Source: Fusobacterium sp. (GTDB taxonomy: Bacteria > Fusobacteriota > Fusobacteriia > Fusobacteriales > Fusobacteriaceae). Taken from it: DNA of 64,000 nucleotides. The notes beneath the pieces were generated by a model that worked only from the letters and a program-made list of their open reading frames with translations, did no database searches and had not been told where the DNA came from. Each line of letters begins with the position of its first letter. Within the stretch, counting starts at the first letter, position 1. The position numbers and the translations under genes were made by a program. Shown here piece by piece: positions 55,901 to 63,945 of the stretch. The stretch lies in NCBI RefSeq assembly GCF_019012925.1, contig NZ_JAGIRL010000030.1:21723-85722 (forward strand), given 5' to 3'.

Positions 55901-56749
55901 AACCACAATGAAAAAGGTGCTAGAGATCTAACTTTAGATGGTAGAAATTACAATAGTCAAAACTCAGATATAATCTCATTTAACTATGAATATAGAGATA
56001 AGAGATTTAGTGATGATGAGTTGAGAAGATATGCAGAGATAGAGTTTGATAAGGATTCTAACTCATTGACTCCACAAGAGATATATAGAGTTAGAGATAT
56101 ATTGAGAAATAGAGAGAGAAATCATGTAGATTTTAAATTGAATAGAAGTATCTATGATGATTTTACAAATATGGGAGAGTATAAACGTAATTTCAGAGTT
56201 AATTTGATGTTACAGAGAAACGAAGCTAGATACAAGATGACAGAGGACTACTGGGACTCTCTTGAAGAGATACAAGCTGGAGTATTCTATTCACAAAATA
56301 GATTTGGTATAGGATATGAAGTTGATGAAAATGCTGATTGGAGAAATAAAAAATGGGGCAAAGTAGATAGAGAACATAAGATAAGCCTAGTAACGAAGAT
56401 AGGTAAACCGAGTGAAGGTTGGACTTTAAAAACTTATGCTAAGTTCTATGAAGATTTAAAAGGAGAGATAAAACAAAGTAGTAACGAAAGAGCTAGAAAA
56501 TCATCTTTAGATGGATTAGGAATAGAGATTGGAAAAGAGATGGGATACTATCAATGGTCAGTAGCATTTGAGAAAGAGTATGTTTTAAGTGCTAGAGATT
56601 ATGAGTGGAGAGCAGCTCTTCAATTTACACTTCTAACCTTCCCAAGCAATCCAATATTTGGTATAGGTGCTGACACTGGTGTAGATAAGAAAACTAAGCC
56701 AGAAACCTATATGTTTGACGGATTGAAAGTAGAGGATATAGTAGATTAA
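52979..56749 (+). CDS. lptD: LptD/OstA-like LPS-assembly outer membrane protein
   Basis: A 1256-residue outer-membrane protein, well above the ~780 residues of E. coli LptD. A short hydrophobic N-terminal segment (to about 19) acts as signal. Residues 35-250 look like an OstA/LptA beta-jellyroll: EVEIDLLNNTLKAKNGI, YDIRRDIEKNRAYVNG, GDKIQYKDNKIFINDG. The long remainder alternates aromatic and charged residues as in a beta-barrel with many strands. I see no cysteine anywhere, so the disulfides of E. coli LptD cannot form. The match is to the general family; a fusobacteria-specific variant is likely. Confidence 0.82.
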   Translation: MRDRIRLAVAFVVVSYIVFGIKLEEIPAVSNLSSSATQIELKKEREGAILAGTDEVEIDLLNNTLKAKNGINLKQGDLELKAYDIRRDIEKNRAYVNGELQTLFSNEVGDLSLQSLEGGNVSLAGTDGEFYKNFGYLDVSKVTGAEAPNNNIYFGGDKIQYKDNKIFINDGWLTTDFNIMKTKDPNDAGYHFLSENIIIEPDKQITLKNSDFFLGDKSRLPFRFPWYRANIRQGSQVPLFPQWGTDDYYGWNVSWGFLYGDREDKYIGGFAPKFADTMGVLVGRWENWYKTDNFGTMKLNVDDWLVHSKEKSLDTSKLDPMKDAGKYLEHEEKKKRYRVNYTHEYDAEYGKLYFNTINATYNMIPRLEDIVVDYTNNNRFGAKEEEGVRPDLTKTMSFFSMDADLKNLGADKDITLKSKLKLTDDKKAYALMVYDDIDDVSYGSSIDNDLFSQVELYKDNKSYKIGGYYNYLYDMDPGSTFDDTQSRAEDFGFEYLDKETKVGFSYDEKNGDRFRKLGLWERDPKLDSLLKYNSMYGSKFKADYSPSMVKEYNEFDTKDLRVSFGEYDFTGDYKIKPGYDYYSEIRELNLDNDPLREKVIKGNERSKQYNRFEDIIYSNFEQKRGYVDIFNDTTKFTFAGGKTEEEFWDRTGIYTADGYRKYINNSDFYEVSAQRDEISLDNFGEIALFGGLRYDKYTSGYNPYSNNGKGNFASGEDSTLRTQLKLNHTMTVFNNEENRDRTIDLSMANNLTLFYQRYDYDSGSVNFGEDTNGRSAEYIRLKNKDNIYQVKDSINTTVGNTETIYTIDYKRAENPATNKLNNEVVKNDLEFKIDGDKSLVLNYGEDKKYTDETLNKENYNYYTFRDYGVTYYLGDHRLSYQNNSIDSRIWDIDPKYNNGLNIDNAKEKIRLNTYSYEYTFGDNRLGLDFSEGRDNRRNYKTLEEELDVKNQIYGVSFLDGGDVENYYRATYEIYNHNEKGARDLTLDGRNYNSQNSDIISFNYEYRDKRFSDDELRRYAEIEFDKDSNSLTPQEIYRVRDILRNRERNHVDFKLNRSIYDDFTNMGEYKRNFRVNLMLQRNEARYKMTEDYWDSLEEIQAGVFYSQNRFGIGYEVDENADWRNKKWGKVDREHKISLVTKIGKPSEGWTLKTYAKFYEDLKGEIKQSSNERARKSSLDGLGIEIGKEMGYYQWSVAFEKEYVLSARDYEWRAALQFTLLTFPSNPIFGIGADTGVDKKTKPETYMFDGLKVEDIVD

Positions 56750-56786
56750 AAGATGAAAAATTGATGATATAATAGGAGGAAAAATT

Positions 56787-58700
56787 ATGAAAGCGATATT
56801 ACCAAGTGGAGATGTAAAGGAGTTTGAAGGAGAAGTAAACTTATTTACAATAGCTAAAAGTATAAGCAATTCACTAGCTAAAAAATCAGTAGCTGCTAAA
56901 GTGAATGATGAATTGGTTGATATGTCAACTTTATTAAATGGGGAAGCTAAGGTGGAGTTTATAACTCCTGATACTGAAGATGGAGAAGAGGTTATAAGAC
57001 ACTCTACAGCTCACCTTATGGCACAAGCAGTAGTGAGACTTTTCCCAGGAACAAAAGTTGCAATTGGACCAGCTATAGAGAATGGATTTTATTATGACTT
57101 CGATCCAAAAGTTCAATTTACAGAGGAAGATTTAGCTAAAATAGAAGCTGAAATGAAAAAAATTGTTAAAGAGAACGAAAAAATTGAAAGAATAATGATG
57201 ACTAGAGAGGATGCAATAAAGCATTTTGAAGAGTTAGGAGAAGAGTATAAAGTAGAGATAATAAAAGAGATAGCTCAAGGTGAGATGTTATCTTTCTATA
57301 AACAGGGTGAGTTTATGGATCTATGTAGAGGACCTCACGTACCTTCTACTTCATACCTAAAAGCTTTTAAATTAAAATCAGTAGCAGGAGCTTATTGGAG
57401 AGGAGACTCAAACAATAAGATGTTACAAAGAATATATGGATTTGCTTTTTCAGATGAGAAAAAATTAAAAGATTATTTAACACTATTAGAAGAGGCAGAG
57501 AAGAGAGATCATAGAAAATTAGGAAAAGAGTTAGAGTTATTCTTTATGAGTGAGTATGGACCAGGATTCCCAATATTCTTACCAAAAGGAATGGCTATTA
57601 GAAATACTCTTATAAATCTATGGAAGAGAGAGCATACACTTGCTGGATATACAGAGATAATGACACCAATTATGCTAAATAAAGAGTTATGGGAAACTTC
57701 AGGACACTGGTTTAACTATAGAGAAAATATGTATACATCAACAATAGATGAGACTGAATTTGCAATCAAACCTATGAACTGTCCAGGAGGAGTAATAACT
57801 TACAAACACCAATTACACTCATATAAAGATTTACCGATTAGATGTGGAGAGCTTGGAACTGTACATAGACACGAGTTTTCAGGAGCATTACACGGACTTA
57901 TGAGAGTAAGATGTTTCACTCAAGATGACGCTCATATCTTTATGACTCCAGAGCAAATAGAGAGTGAAATTATAGGAGTAGTAAACTTAATTGATAAGTT
58001 CTATAGTAAATTATTTGGATTCGAGTATCATATAGAACTATCTACTAAACCTGAAAAAGCTATAGGATCAGATGAGATTTGGGAAAAAGCTGAATCAGCA
58101 CTAGCAGGAGCTTTAGATAAAATTGGAAAACCATATAAATTAAATCCTGGAGATGGAGCATTCTACGGACCAAAATTAGACTTCAAAATTAAAGATGCTA
58201 TTGGAAGAACTTGGCAATGTGGAACTATCCAGTTAGACTTCAACTTACCAGAGAGATTTGATATAAGCTATATAGGAGAAGATGGAGAGAAACATAGACC
58301 AGTTATGATACATAGAGTTGTGTATGGTTCAATAGAGAGATTCATTGGAATCTTAATTGAGCACTATGCTGGAGCTTTCCCATTATGGTTAGCACCTACT
58401 CAAGTAAAACTATTAACTATCAGTGATGAAACAGTTCCATATGCAAAAGAGATATACAATATCTTATTAGAAAAAGGAATAAGAGTTGAGTTAGATGATA
58501 GAGCTGAATCTATAGGTTACAAAATTAGAGAAGCTAATGGAAAATACAAAGTTCCTGTTCAATTAATCATAGGTAAAAATGAAGTTGAGAACAAAGAAGT
58601 TAATGTAAGAAGAAGAGGATCACAAGAGCAAGTTTCAATGAAATTAGATGAATTTGTAAATATGATCGTAGCAGAAGCAGAAGTAAAATTTGATAAGTAA
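56787..58700 (+). CDS. thrS: threonyl-tRNA synthetase
   Basis: Class II synthetase of 637 residues: TGS and editing domains (DGEEVIRHSTAHLMAQAV with the editing His cluster), catalytic core with MNCPGGVITYK and HRHEFSGALHGLMRVR, and IHRVVYGSIERFIG as motif 3, then the anticodon-binding domain. SD AGGAGG precedes the ATG. No T-box leader is visible in the 38 bases after the lptD stop. Confidence 0.98.
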   Translation: MKAILPSGDVKEFEGEVNLFTIAKSISNSLAKKSVAAKVNDELVDMSTLLNGEAKVEFITPDTEDGEEVIRHSTAHLMAQAVVRLFPGTKVAIGPAIENGFYYDFDPKVQFTEEDLAKIEAEMKKIVKENEKIERIMMTREDAIKHFEELGEEYKVEIIKEIAQGEMLSFYKQGEFMDLCRGPHVPSTSYLKAFKLKSVAGAYWRGDSNNKMLQRIYGFAFSDEKKLKDYLTLLEEAEKRDHRKLGKELELFFMSEYGPGFPIFLPKGMAIRNTLINLWKREHTLAGYTEIMTPIMLNKELWETSGHWFNYRENMYTSTIDETEFAIKPMNCPGGVITYKHQLHSYKDLPIRCGELGTVHRHEFSGALHGLMRVRCFTQDDAHIFMTPEQIESEIIGVVNLIDKFYSKLFGFEYHIELSTKPEKAIGSDEIWEKAESALAGALDKIGKPYKLNPGDGAFYGPKLDFKIKDAIGRTWQCGTIQLDFNLPERFDISYIGEDGEKHRPVMIHRVVYGSIERFIGILIEHYAGAFPLWLAPTQVKLLTISDETVPYAKEIYNILLEKGIRVELDDRAESIGYKIREANGKYKVPVQLIIGKNEVENKEVNVRRRGSQEQVSMKLDEFVNMIVAEAEVKFDK

Positions 58701-58701
58701 T

Positions 58702-58739
58702 AAAAGAGAGTGGTATGGGAAACTATACCACTCTCTTTT
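58702..58739. terminator. bidirectional terminator between thrS and galE
   Basis: Perfect 15-bp stem AAAAGAGAGTGGTAT (58702-58716) with ATACCACTCTCTTTT (58725-58739) between convergent genes. Confidence 0.92.
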
Positions 58740-58748
58740 GTAATTAAC

Positions 58749-59729
58749 TTAGATTTTATTTCTTAAATTCCATTCCCAAGCTGTTCTTATAATGTCTTTA
58801 ACATCAGTATAAACTGGTTTCCAGTTAAGCTCAGCCACAGCTTTTTTACTAGAGGCAATAACACAAGGTGGATCTCCAGCTCTTCTACCAGTAAATTCAG
58901 CAGGTATATCTATTTTTGTAACCTCTTTAGCAGAGTTTAGCATCTCTAAAACAGAGAATCCATTACCATTTCCTAAATTGTAGATATTGCTTTTATTTTC
59001 AGCTAACTTATTAAGTGATAGAATGTGTGCTCTTACTAGATCAACAACATGTATATAATCTCTAATTCCAGTTCCATCTTTAGTATCAAAATCATTTCCA
59101 TAGATAGATAGCTTAGGGATATCTCCTTTAGCAGCTTTTAATATAAGTGGAATAAGAGCAGTTATCCCCTCACCTTTTTGTCCAATATTATGTTTTTCAT
59201 GTGCTCCACCAACATTAAAATATCTGAAAATAGAGTAGTTTAATCCATAAGCAGCAGCTGAATCCATAATAATTCTCTCAGACATCAATTTACTCATTCC
59301 ATATGGATTGATAGGAAGTGTTGAGTGAGTCTCTTCAACTGGCTCAGGCTCTTTTACATCTCCATATACAGCAGCTGTAGATGAGAATACAATATTTTTA
59401 ACATTGTGTTTTCTCATTGATTCTATAAGACACATTACAGTATAAGTATTGTTAAGATAGTATTTGTTAGGTTCAACAACACTTTCAGGGACTTTTATAT
59501 ATCCAGCAAAATGCATAACAGCATCTATTTTATTTTCTGAAAATATAGTATCCATAATAGAAGAATCTTGAACATTTCCTTGATAAAATTTAGCTCTTTT
59601 ATCAACTAACTCTATAAAACCATTTTCAAGAGAGTCTACAACTACAACCTCATATCCTGAATCAAGAAGTTCAGCTACAGCATGACTTCCAATATAACCA
59701 GCACCACCAGTAACTAATATATTTTTCAT
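58749..59729 (-). CDS. galE: UDP-glucose 4-epimerase
   Basis: A 326-residue SDR enzyme interconverting UDP-glucose and UDP-galactose (possibly the HexNAc forms). NAD-binding VTGGAGYIGSHAVAEL at the N-terminus, SSTAAVYG with the catalytic Ser/Thr, and NPYGMSKLMSERI with YxxxK. Likely supplies sugars for LPS. SD AGGAGG precedes the ATG. Confidence 0.96.
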   Translation of the reverse strand: MKNILVTGGAGYIGSHAVAELLDSGYEVVVVDSLENGFIELVDKRAKFYQGNVQDSSIMDTIFSENKIDAVMHFAGYIKVPESVVEPNKYYLNNTYTVMCLIESMRKHNVKNIVFSSTAAVYGDVKEPEPVEETHSTLPINPYGMSKLMSERIIMDSAAAYGLNYSIFRYFNVGGAHEKHNIGQKGEGITALIPLILKAAKGDIPKLSIYGNDFDTKDGTGIRDYIHVVDLVRAHILSLNKLAENKSNIYNLGNGNGFSVLEMLNSAKEVTKIDIPAEFTGRRAGDPPCVIASSKKAVAELNWKPVYTDVKDIIRTAWEWNLRNKI

Positions 59730-59762
59730 CTAATATCCTCCTAATTATATTAATAAAAATTT

Positions 59763-60425
59763 TTAATGTTTTTGTATATATCTTCTAGGAAATAAGATTT
59801 CAGAAGGAATGGAAATTTTTTTGTGGAAGAATTTAATAAAAACTCCATTAAAGAGAAACATAATTAGTGTTCCTATTCCAATTCCTGTAAAATCAAAATC
59901 ATTATATATTCCAAAGCTAATTGCCAAAATAAGAGGAACTCCTAAATAGACAAGATTAGCTTTTTTAATATCAGAGATTAAATATTCGTTAACTGTTTGT
60001 AAAAATTGATCAAATGGATTGAGAGCTATATTTAATCTAAGATAGACTGAAATTCCAGCTGAAAGCACTGTATCTCCAATTAAAAATATTAAAATTCTCA
60101 ATAGATAGTTTTCAAATGAAATAGTAGAAAAGAGATTTAAAAACATATCTAAAAATATTCCAAAGATATAGGCTACAAAAAATGAACCTATCAATCTAAA
60201 AAGATTAAACTTTTTAGATATAATGATAATAGGTATATAGACTAAAAAATTTAAAATTATAGTACAGACACCTATCTGTAGATGTGAAGATCGTGCAATC
60301 CCCATACTAGCCGCTATCCATGGACCACTACCAATATTACTTTTTATTAACAAACAGTTTCCAAAAGAATTTACAAATATAGAAAATACCCAGAGAGAGT
60401 ATTTTTTCAAAAAATTCATATACAT
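59763..60425 (-). CDS. YczE/YitT-like integral membrane protein
   Basis: About 220 residues with five or so membrane helices. NSFGNCLLIKSNIGSGPWIAA and the second-half echo YLRLNIALNPFDQFLQ resemble the internally repeated YczE family of unknown function. The start is uncertain: ATG 60425 has a weak GGGTG upstream, while TTG 60446, GTG 60437 and ATG 60419 are in frame. Located 33 bases upstream of galE on the same strand. Confidence 0.72.
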   Translation of the reverse strand: MYMNFLKKYSLWVFSIFVNSFGNCLLIKSNIGSGPWIAASMGIARSSHLQIGVCTIILNFLVYIPIIIISKKFNLFRLIGSFFVAYIFGIFLDMFLNLFSTISFENYLLRILIFLIGDTVLSAGISVYLRLNIALNPFDQFLQTVNEYLISDIKKANLVYLGVPLILAISFGIYNDFDFTGIGIGTLIMFLFNGVFIKFFHKKISIPSEILFPRRYIQKH

Positions 60426-60538
60426 ATATCTGTTCACCCAAATCAATATAATGTTTTATAAGATTAACTGAATTATAGCATAAAACTAGAGTAAAAAAAA
60501 GTTAAATTTCTTCTTATCTATATTTATAGAAAATTATA

Positions 60539-60567
60539 TTTACAAAATAATTATAATGTGTTATATT
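60539..60567 (+). promoter_or_regulatory. recA promoter
   Basis: TTTACA (60539-60544), 17 bases, TATATT (60562-60567) preceded by TGT. No LexA box of known consensus is seen nearby. Confidence 0.7.
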
Positions 60568-60618
60568 ATTAATAGATATAGATATACAATTTTTATAAAT
60601 AAAGAATAGGTGATGAAC

Positions 60619-61689
60619 ATGGCTGTAAAAAAAGAAGAGATGAGTAAAGAAAAAGCTTTGGAACAGGCACTTACAAAGATTACAAAAGATTTTGGAGAGG
60701 GTTCCATTATGAAATTAGGAAGCAATCTTAATATGGAGATAGATGTTATATCTACAGGAAGTCTAAATATAGATATAGCTCTAGGTGTTAATGGTGTTCC
60801 TAAGGGAAGGATAGTAGAGATCTATGGTGCAGAGAGCTCAGGAAAAACAACGATAGCTCTTCATGTTGTAGCACAAGCTCAAAAAAATAATGGAATAGTG
60901 GCTTATATTGATGCTGAACATGCATTAGATCCTGAATATGCTAAGGTTTTAGGAGTTAATGTAGATGAATTATTGATTTCACAACCAGATTATGGAGAAC
61001 AGGCATTGGAGATTGCTGATATGTTAGTGAGATCTGGGGCTGTAGATTTGATTGTTATTGACTCTGTAGCTGCTCTAGTACCTAAAGCTGAAATAGATGG
61101 TGAGATGTCAGATCAACAAATGGGATTACAGGCAAGATTGATGTCGAAAGCTTTAAGAAAATTAACAGGATCTCTAAATAAATCAAAAACTACTATGATA
61201 TTTATAAATCAGATAAGAGATAAGATAGGAGGTTTTGGATTTGGACCTCAGACTACAACAACAGGAGGAAAGGCATTAAAGTTTTATGCTTCAGTTAGAA
61301 TGGAAGTGAAAAAAGTTGGAAGTGTAAAGCAGGGAGATGAGATAATAGGGAATGAAACTGTTGTAAAAATAACTAAAAATAAGGTAGCACCACCATTTAA
61401 AGAGGCTAATTTTCAAATAATGTATGGTAAAGGAATAACAAGAGTAGGAGAGATATTTGAATTAGCTTTAGATAATGACATTGTTTCAAAGTCTGGAGCT
61501 TGGTTTAGTTTTGGAGATATCAGACTAGGACAGGGAAAGGAAAATGTTAAGAATAGACTAGAAGAGGAAAAGGAACTTTTTAAAATGATAGAGGAAAAAG
61601 TACTTGAGATCCTAAAAAATGGTGAGGCAAAAAAGAAAAAAATAGTTGTTGAGGATAGTGAGACAGAGGAAATAGAGAGTGAAAATTAA
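60619..61689 (+). CDS. recA: recombinase RecA
   Basis: Homologous recombination ATPase of 356 residues. [13 protein letters not shown] is the Walker [15 protein letters not shown] the Walker [16 protein letters not shown] and [26 protein letters not shown] the DNA-binding loops. The C-terminal tail is acidic. I take the ATG of MAVKKEE at 60619, with AGGTGA at 60608-60613; GTG 60610 and ATG 60613 lie within that SD. Confidence 0.98.
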   Translation: MAVKKEEMSKEKALEQALTKITKDFGEGSIMKLGSNLNMEIDVISTGSLNIDIALGVNGVPKGRIVEIYGAESSGKTTIALHVVAQAQKNNGIVAYIDAEHALDPEYAKVLGVNVDELLISQPDYGEQALEIADMLVRSGAVDLIVIDSVAALVPKAEIDGEMSDQQMGLQARLMSKALRKLTGSLNKSKTTMIFINQIRDKIGGFGFGPQTTTTGGKALKFYASVRMEVKKVGSVKQGDEIIGNETVVKITKNKVAPPFKEANFQIMYGKGITRVGEIFELALDNDIVSKSGAWFSFGDIRLGQGKENVKNRLEEEKELFKMIEEKVLEILKNGEAKKKKIVVEDSETEEIESEN

Positions 61690-61712
61690 AGAGATTAGAG
61701 TGTGGTCAGGGA

Positions 61713-61811
61713 ATGAAGAGAATAAAAATAAAATACAGTAGATATGTGCATACAGAATCAACTTTCTTAGAAAAATTAAAAAAAATCATTGTTAAAATAA
61801 TAAAAATGTAA
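61713..61811 (+). CDS. possible small basic peptide downstream of recA
   Basis: A 32-codon frame (MKRIKIKYSRYVHTESTFLE...) beginning 24 bases after recA. The C-terminal half is an amphipathic Lys/Ile helix. The SD (AGGGA) is too close to the ATG, so translation is doubtful. Confidence 0.2.
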   Translation: MKRIKIKYSRYVHTESTFLEKLKKIIVKIIKM

Positions 61812-61817
61812 TAAAAT
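61789..61817 (+). promoter_or_regulatory. candidate nagA promoter
   Basis: TTGTTA (61789-61794), 17 bases, TAAAAT (61812-61817), about 57 bases before the nagA start. Confidence 0.5.
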
Positions 61818-61874
61818 ATTAATGTAAGGCAGATATATTGATTTTAAAATTCAAGGTTTAAGAGGGGGATTCTT

Positions 61875-63020
61875 ATGTCAGGATTAATATTAACAAATGC
61901 TAAAATAGTTTTACCAGATAGAATAATAAATGGAGCAATCGTATTAAGAGATGGAAAGATAAAGAAGATCTATGAAGGAACTATGTTTGGAGAATTAGGT
62001 GGAATAGATGTAGAGGGAAGATATATAGTTCCAGGATTTATAGATGTTCATATTCATGGTGCAGGTGGTGCTGATGCTATGGATAATAGCGAAGAGGCAT
62101 TGAGAACTATATCTAAATTTATAGTTAAACATGGAACAACTAACTTTTTAGCAACAACTTTGACAAGTGATAAAGAGACATTAAAAGAGGTATTGGAAAA
62201 AATAGGAAAATTACAAAATGAGAGAATAGAAGGTGCAAATATATTTGGTGCACATATGGAAGGACCATATTTTGATGTTCAGTATAAGGGAGCTCAAAAT
62301 GATAAATATATTAAACCAGCTGGAATTCAGGAGATTGAAGAGTATCTAAATGTAAAACCAGGACTTGTAAAATTATTTTCAATGGCTGCTAAGGGAGAAG
62401 GTGCTCTAGAATCTATAAAATACTTAAAAGAGAACAATGTAGTAGTTTCAGTAGGACACTCTGGTATCTCTTTTGAAGAGGTTCAAGAAGCTGTAAAAGC
62501 AGGAATATCACATGCTACTCATACATATAATGGAATGAAAGGATTCACTCATAGAGAACCTGGTGTAGTAGGTGCTGTAATGGTTAATGATAATGTTAAT
62601 GCAGAGATAATTTTTGATAAGATCCATGTACATCCAGAGGCAGTAAGACTTTTAATAAAAGCTAAGGGTGTAGACAGAGTACTATGTATAACTGATGCTA
62701 TGTGTGCTACAGGTTTACCTGATGGAAATTATAAATTAGGTGAATTAGATGTATATGTAGGAGATGGACAAGCTAGACTTGTAAGTAATAATAGTTTAGC
62801 AGGAAGTGTACTTACTATGGATAAAGCATTTAAACATATGATAGAGTTAGGATATAGTATATTTGATGCAGTTAAGATGACAAGTACAAACGCTGCTAAA
62901 GAGTTTGGTTTAAATGCAGGTGTTCTTCAAGAGGGAAAAGATGCAGATATAGTTTTATTAAATCCAGATTATAGTGTTGAGATGACTGTAGTAAAAGGAG
63001 AAATAAAATTCCAAGCTTAA
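61875..63020 (+). CDS. nagA: N-acetylglucosamine-6-phosphate deacetylase
   Basis: Amidohydrolase of 381 residues giving glucosamine-6-phosphate and acetate from recycled or imported GlcNAc. PGFIDVHIHGAGGADAMD, AHMEGPYFD, SVGHSG, ATHTYNGMKGFTHREPG and ITDAMCATGLPDG carry the metal and substrate ligands. SD AGAGGGGG precedes the ATG. nagB is not in the window. Its product is also the activator of the glmS ribozyme at 41.3 kb. Confidence 0.96.
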   Translation: MSGLILTNAKIVLPDRIINGAIVLRDGKIKKIYEGTMFGELGGIDVEGRYIVPGFIDVHIHGAGGADAMDNSEEALRTISKFIVKHGTTNFLATTLTSDKETLKEVLEKIGKLQNERIEGANIFGAHMEGPYFDVQYKGAQNDKYIKPAGIQEIEEYLNVKPGLVKLFSMAAKGEGALESIKYLKENNVVVSVGHSGISFEEVQEAVKAGISHATHTYNGMKGFTHREPGVVGAVMVNDNVNAEIIFDKIHVHPEAVRLLIKAKGVDRVLCITDAMCATGLPDGNYKLGELDVYVGDGQARLVSNNSLAGSVLTMDKAFKHMIELGYSIFDAVKMTSTNAAKEFGLNAGVLQEGKDADIVLLNPDYSVEMTVVKGEIKFQA

Positions 63021-63030
63021 TAAAAAAATA

Positions 63031-63059
63031 TTGACAAAATAATATAAATATAGTAGAAT
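63031..63059 (+). promoter_or_regulatory. tRNA-Leu promoter
   Basis: TTGACA (63031-63036), 17 bases, TAGAAT (63054-63059), about 20 bases before the tRNA. Confidence 0.85.
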
Positions 63060-63080
63060 AAATTTGTTGTGAAGGCAACT

Positions 63081-63169
63081 GCCTGGATGGCGGAACAGGT
63101 AGACGCACAGGACTTAAAATCCTGTGGTATTTAGTTACCGTGCCGGTTCGATTCCGGCTCTAGGCACCA
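63081..63169 (+). tRNA. tRNA-Leu (anticodon TAA)
   Basis: 89-base gene with encoded CCA. Acceptor GCCTGGA pairs with TCTAGGC; anticodon stem CAGGA/TCCTG encloses TAA at 63115-63117; a long variable arm (class II) and the GGTTCGATTCC T-arm follow. Confidence 0.97.
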
Positions 63170-63180
63170 CTTTGTAGGTT

Positions 63181-63208
63181 AGCACATCTTTTAGATGTGC
63201 TTTTTTTT
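63181..63208 (+). terminator. terminator of tRNA-Leu
   Basis: 9-bp stem AGCACATCT (63181-63189) with AGATGTGCT (63193-63201), TTT loop, then Ts. Confidence 0.92.
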
Positions 63209-63234
63209 ACAATTATGTAACTACTCAGGTCTGA

Positions 63235-63290
63235 TGTAGAAATTTAAGACTTTCTTCAAAAAATTTTGAAGAAGGTCTTTTTTTTGTGCT
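63235..63290 (+). repeat. dispersed palindromic repeat, copy 2
   Basis: CAGGTCTGATGT followed by AATTTAAGACTTTCTTCAA, its inverted arm TTTTGAAGAAGGTCT and a long T run. Nearly identical to the minus strand at 19500-19572. It follows the tRNA terminator, so here it is not needed to end a gene. Confidence 0.75.
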
Positions 63291-63456
63291 CAAAAATATG
63301 CTATACCATTTAAGTAAAAACTTATAGTGAGTAATACACCCTAAGTAGTAGTTTGTAATTTTGCAAAAATAGAAAATTAAGGTGTCATAATCTCTATGAG
63401 AAATCTAGCAATACCATATATACCCCTTTTTTATCATAAGATGGAAGAGGGAATTT

Positions 63457-63609
63457 TTATTTATTATTTAAAAATTTAATGACACCATAATTAATACCTA
63501 TAGAAAATAATGTATCTTCATTTTTTTCTTTAGTTAAAATTTGATATTTAATGTATTGATTGACTTCTGCTAAAAAATATGGCGAAAAATGTTCTATTAA
63601 ACTATCCAT
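63457..63609 (-). CDS. short ORF, probably a decayed gene remnant
   Basis: Fifty residues beginning MDSLIEHFSPYFLAEVNQY, no SD, followed downstream on the same strand by further short readable fragments in shifting frames (around 63380-63456). I do not recognise it. The rest of 63291-63456 shows no intact gene. Confidence 0.3.
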   Translation of the reverse strand: MDSLIEHFSPYFLAEVNQYIKYQILTKEKNEDTLFSIGINYGVIKFLNNK

Positions 63610-63623
63610 TTTTTTAACTTAAC

Positions 63624-63668
63624 GAGCAAGAAGTCACCCACCTCTATAGGTGGTGCGATGAATTGCTC
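63624..63668 (+). mobile_element. IS200/IS605-type left-end hairpin
   Basis: Outer arms GAGCAA (63624-63629) and TTGCTC (63663-63668) enclose a hairpin CACCCACCT / AGGTGGTG with one bulged C and a CTAT loop. A subterminal hairpin about 70 bases before tnpA is what single-strand IS200/IS605 ends look like. The exact element boundary is not determined. Confidence 0.65.
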
Positions 63669-63735
63669 TATTGCTTTTTAGAAGATAAAGTGATATAACA
63701 TAATCAGTAGATATATAAAAATAGGAGTGAAAACA

Positions 63736-63926
63736 ATGGAATTAGATAGCAATTGTCATTCAGTATTTTTGCTGTATTAATAATAAAAAAAGAATTTCCA
63801 CATACAAGAAAATATCTTTGGAAAGAAATGTTTTGGTCTAAAAGTTTTTGTTTGTTGATCACTGGAGGAGCTCCACTTGAAGTCATAAAAAAGTATATAG
63901 AGGAACAAGGACAAAAGAGTAAATAA
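63736..63926 (+). pseudogene. tnpA: IS200-family tnpA with internal deletion
   Basis: The N-terminus MELDSNCHSVFLLY is in one frame and ends at a stop at 63778; the C-terminal part, FPHTRKYLWKEMFWSKSF then CLLITGGAPLEVIKKYIEEQ, is in another frame and ends at 63926. Both ends match Y1 (HUH) transposases of IS200, but the ~80 central residues with the HUH motif are gone. SD AGGAGTG precedes the start. This transposase cannot be active. Confidence 0.88.
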
Positions 63927-63945
63927 TTTTGAAGGAGGTAGACTA

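Noticed and set aside
56750..56786. T-box leader for thrS
   Set aside because: The gap after lptD is under 40 bases and contains only the SD; there is no room for a T-box.
60447..60618. LexA/SOS box before recA
   Set aside because: No match to the Gram-negative CTG-N10-CAG or the Gram-positive GAAC-N4-GTTC form was found; the promoter region is only AT-rich.
63081..63300. Integrative element attachment site at tRNA-Leu
   Set aside because: No integrase and no duplicated tRNA 3' end is visible; the downstream material is a repeat and an IS200/IS605 element, which do not use tRNA attachment sites.
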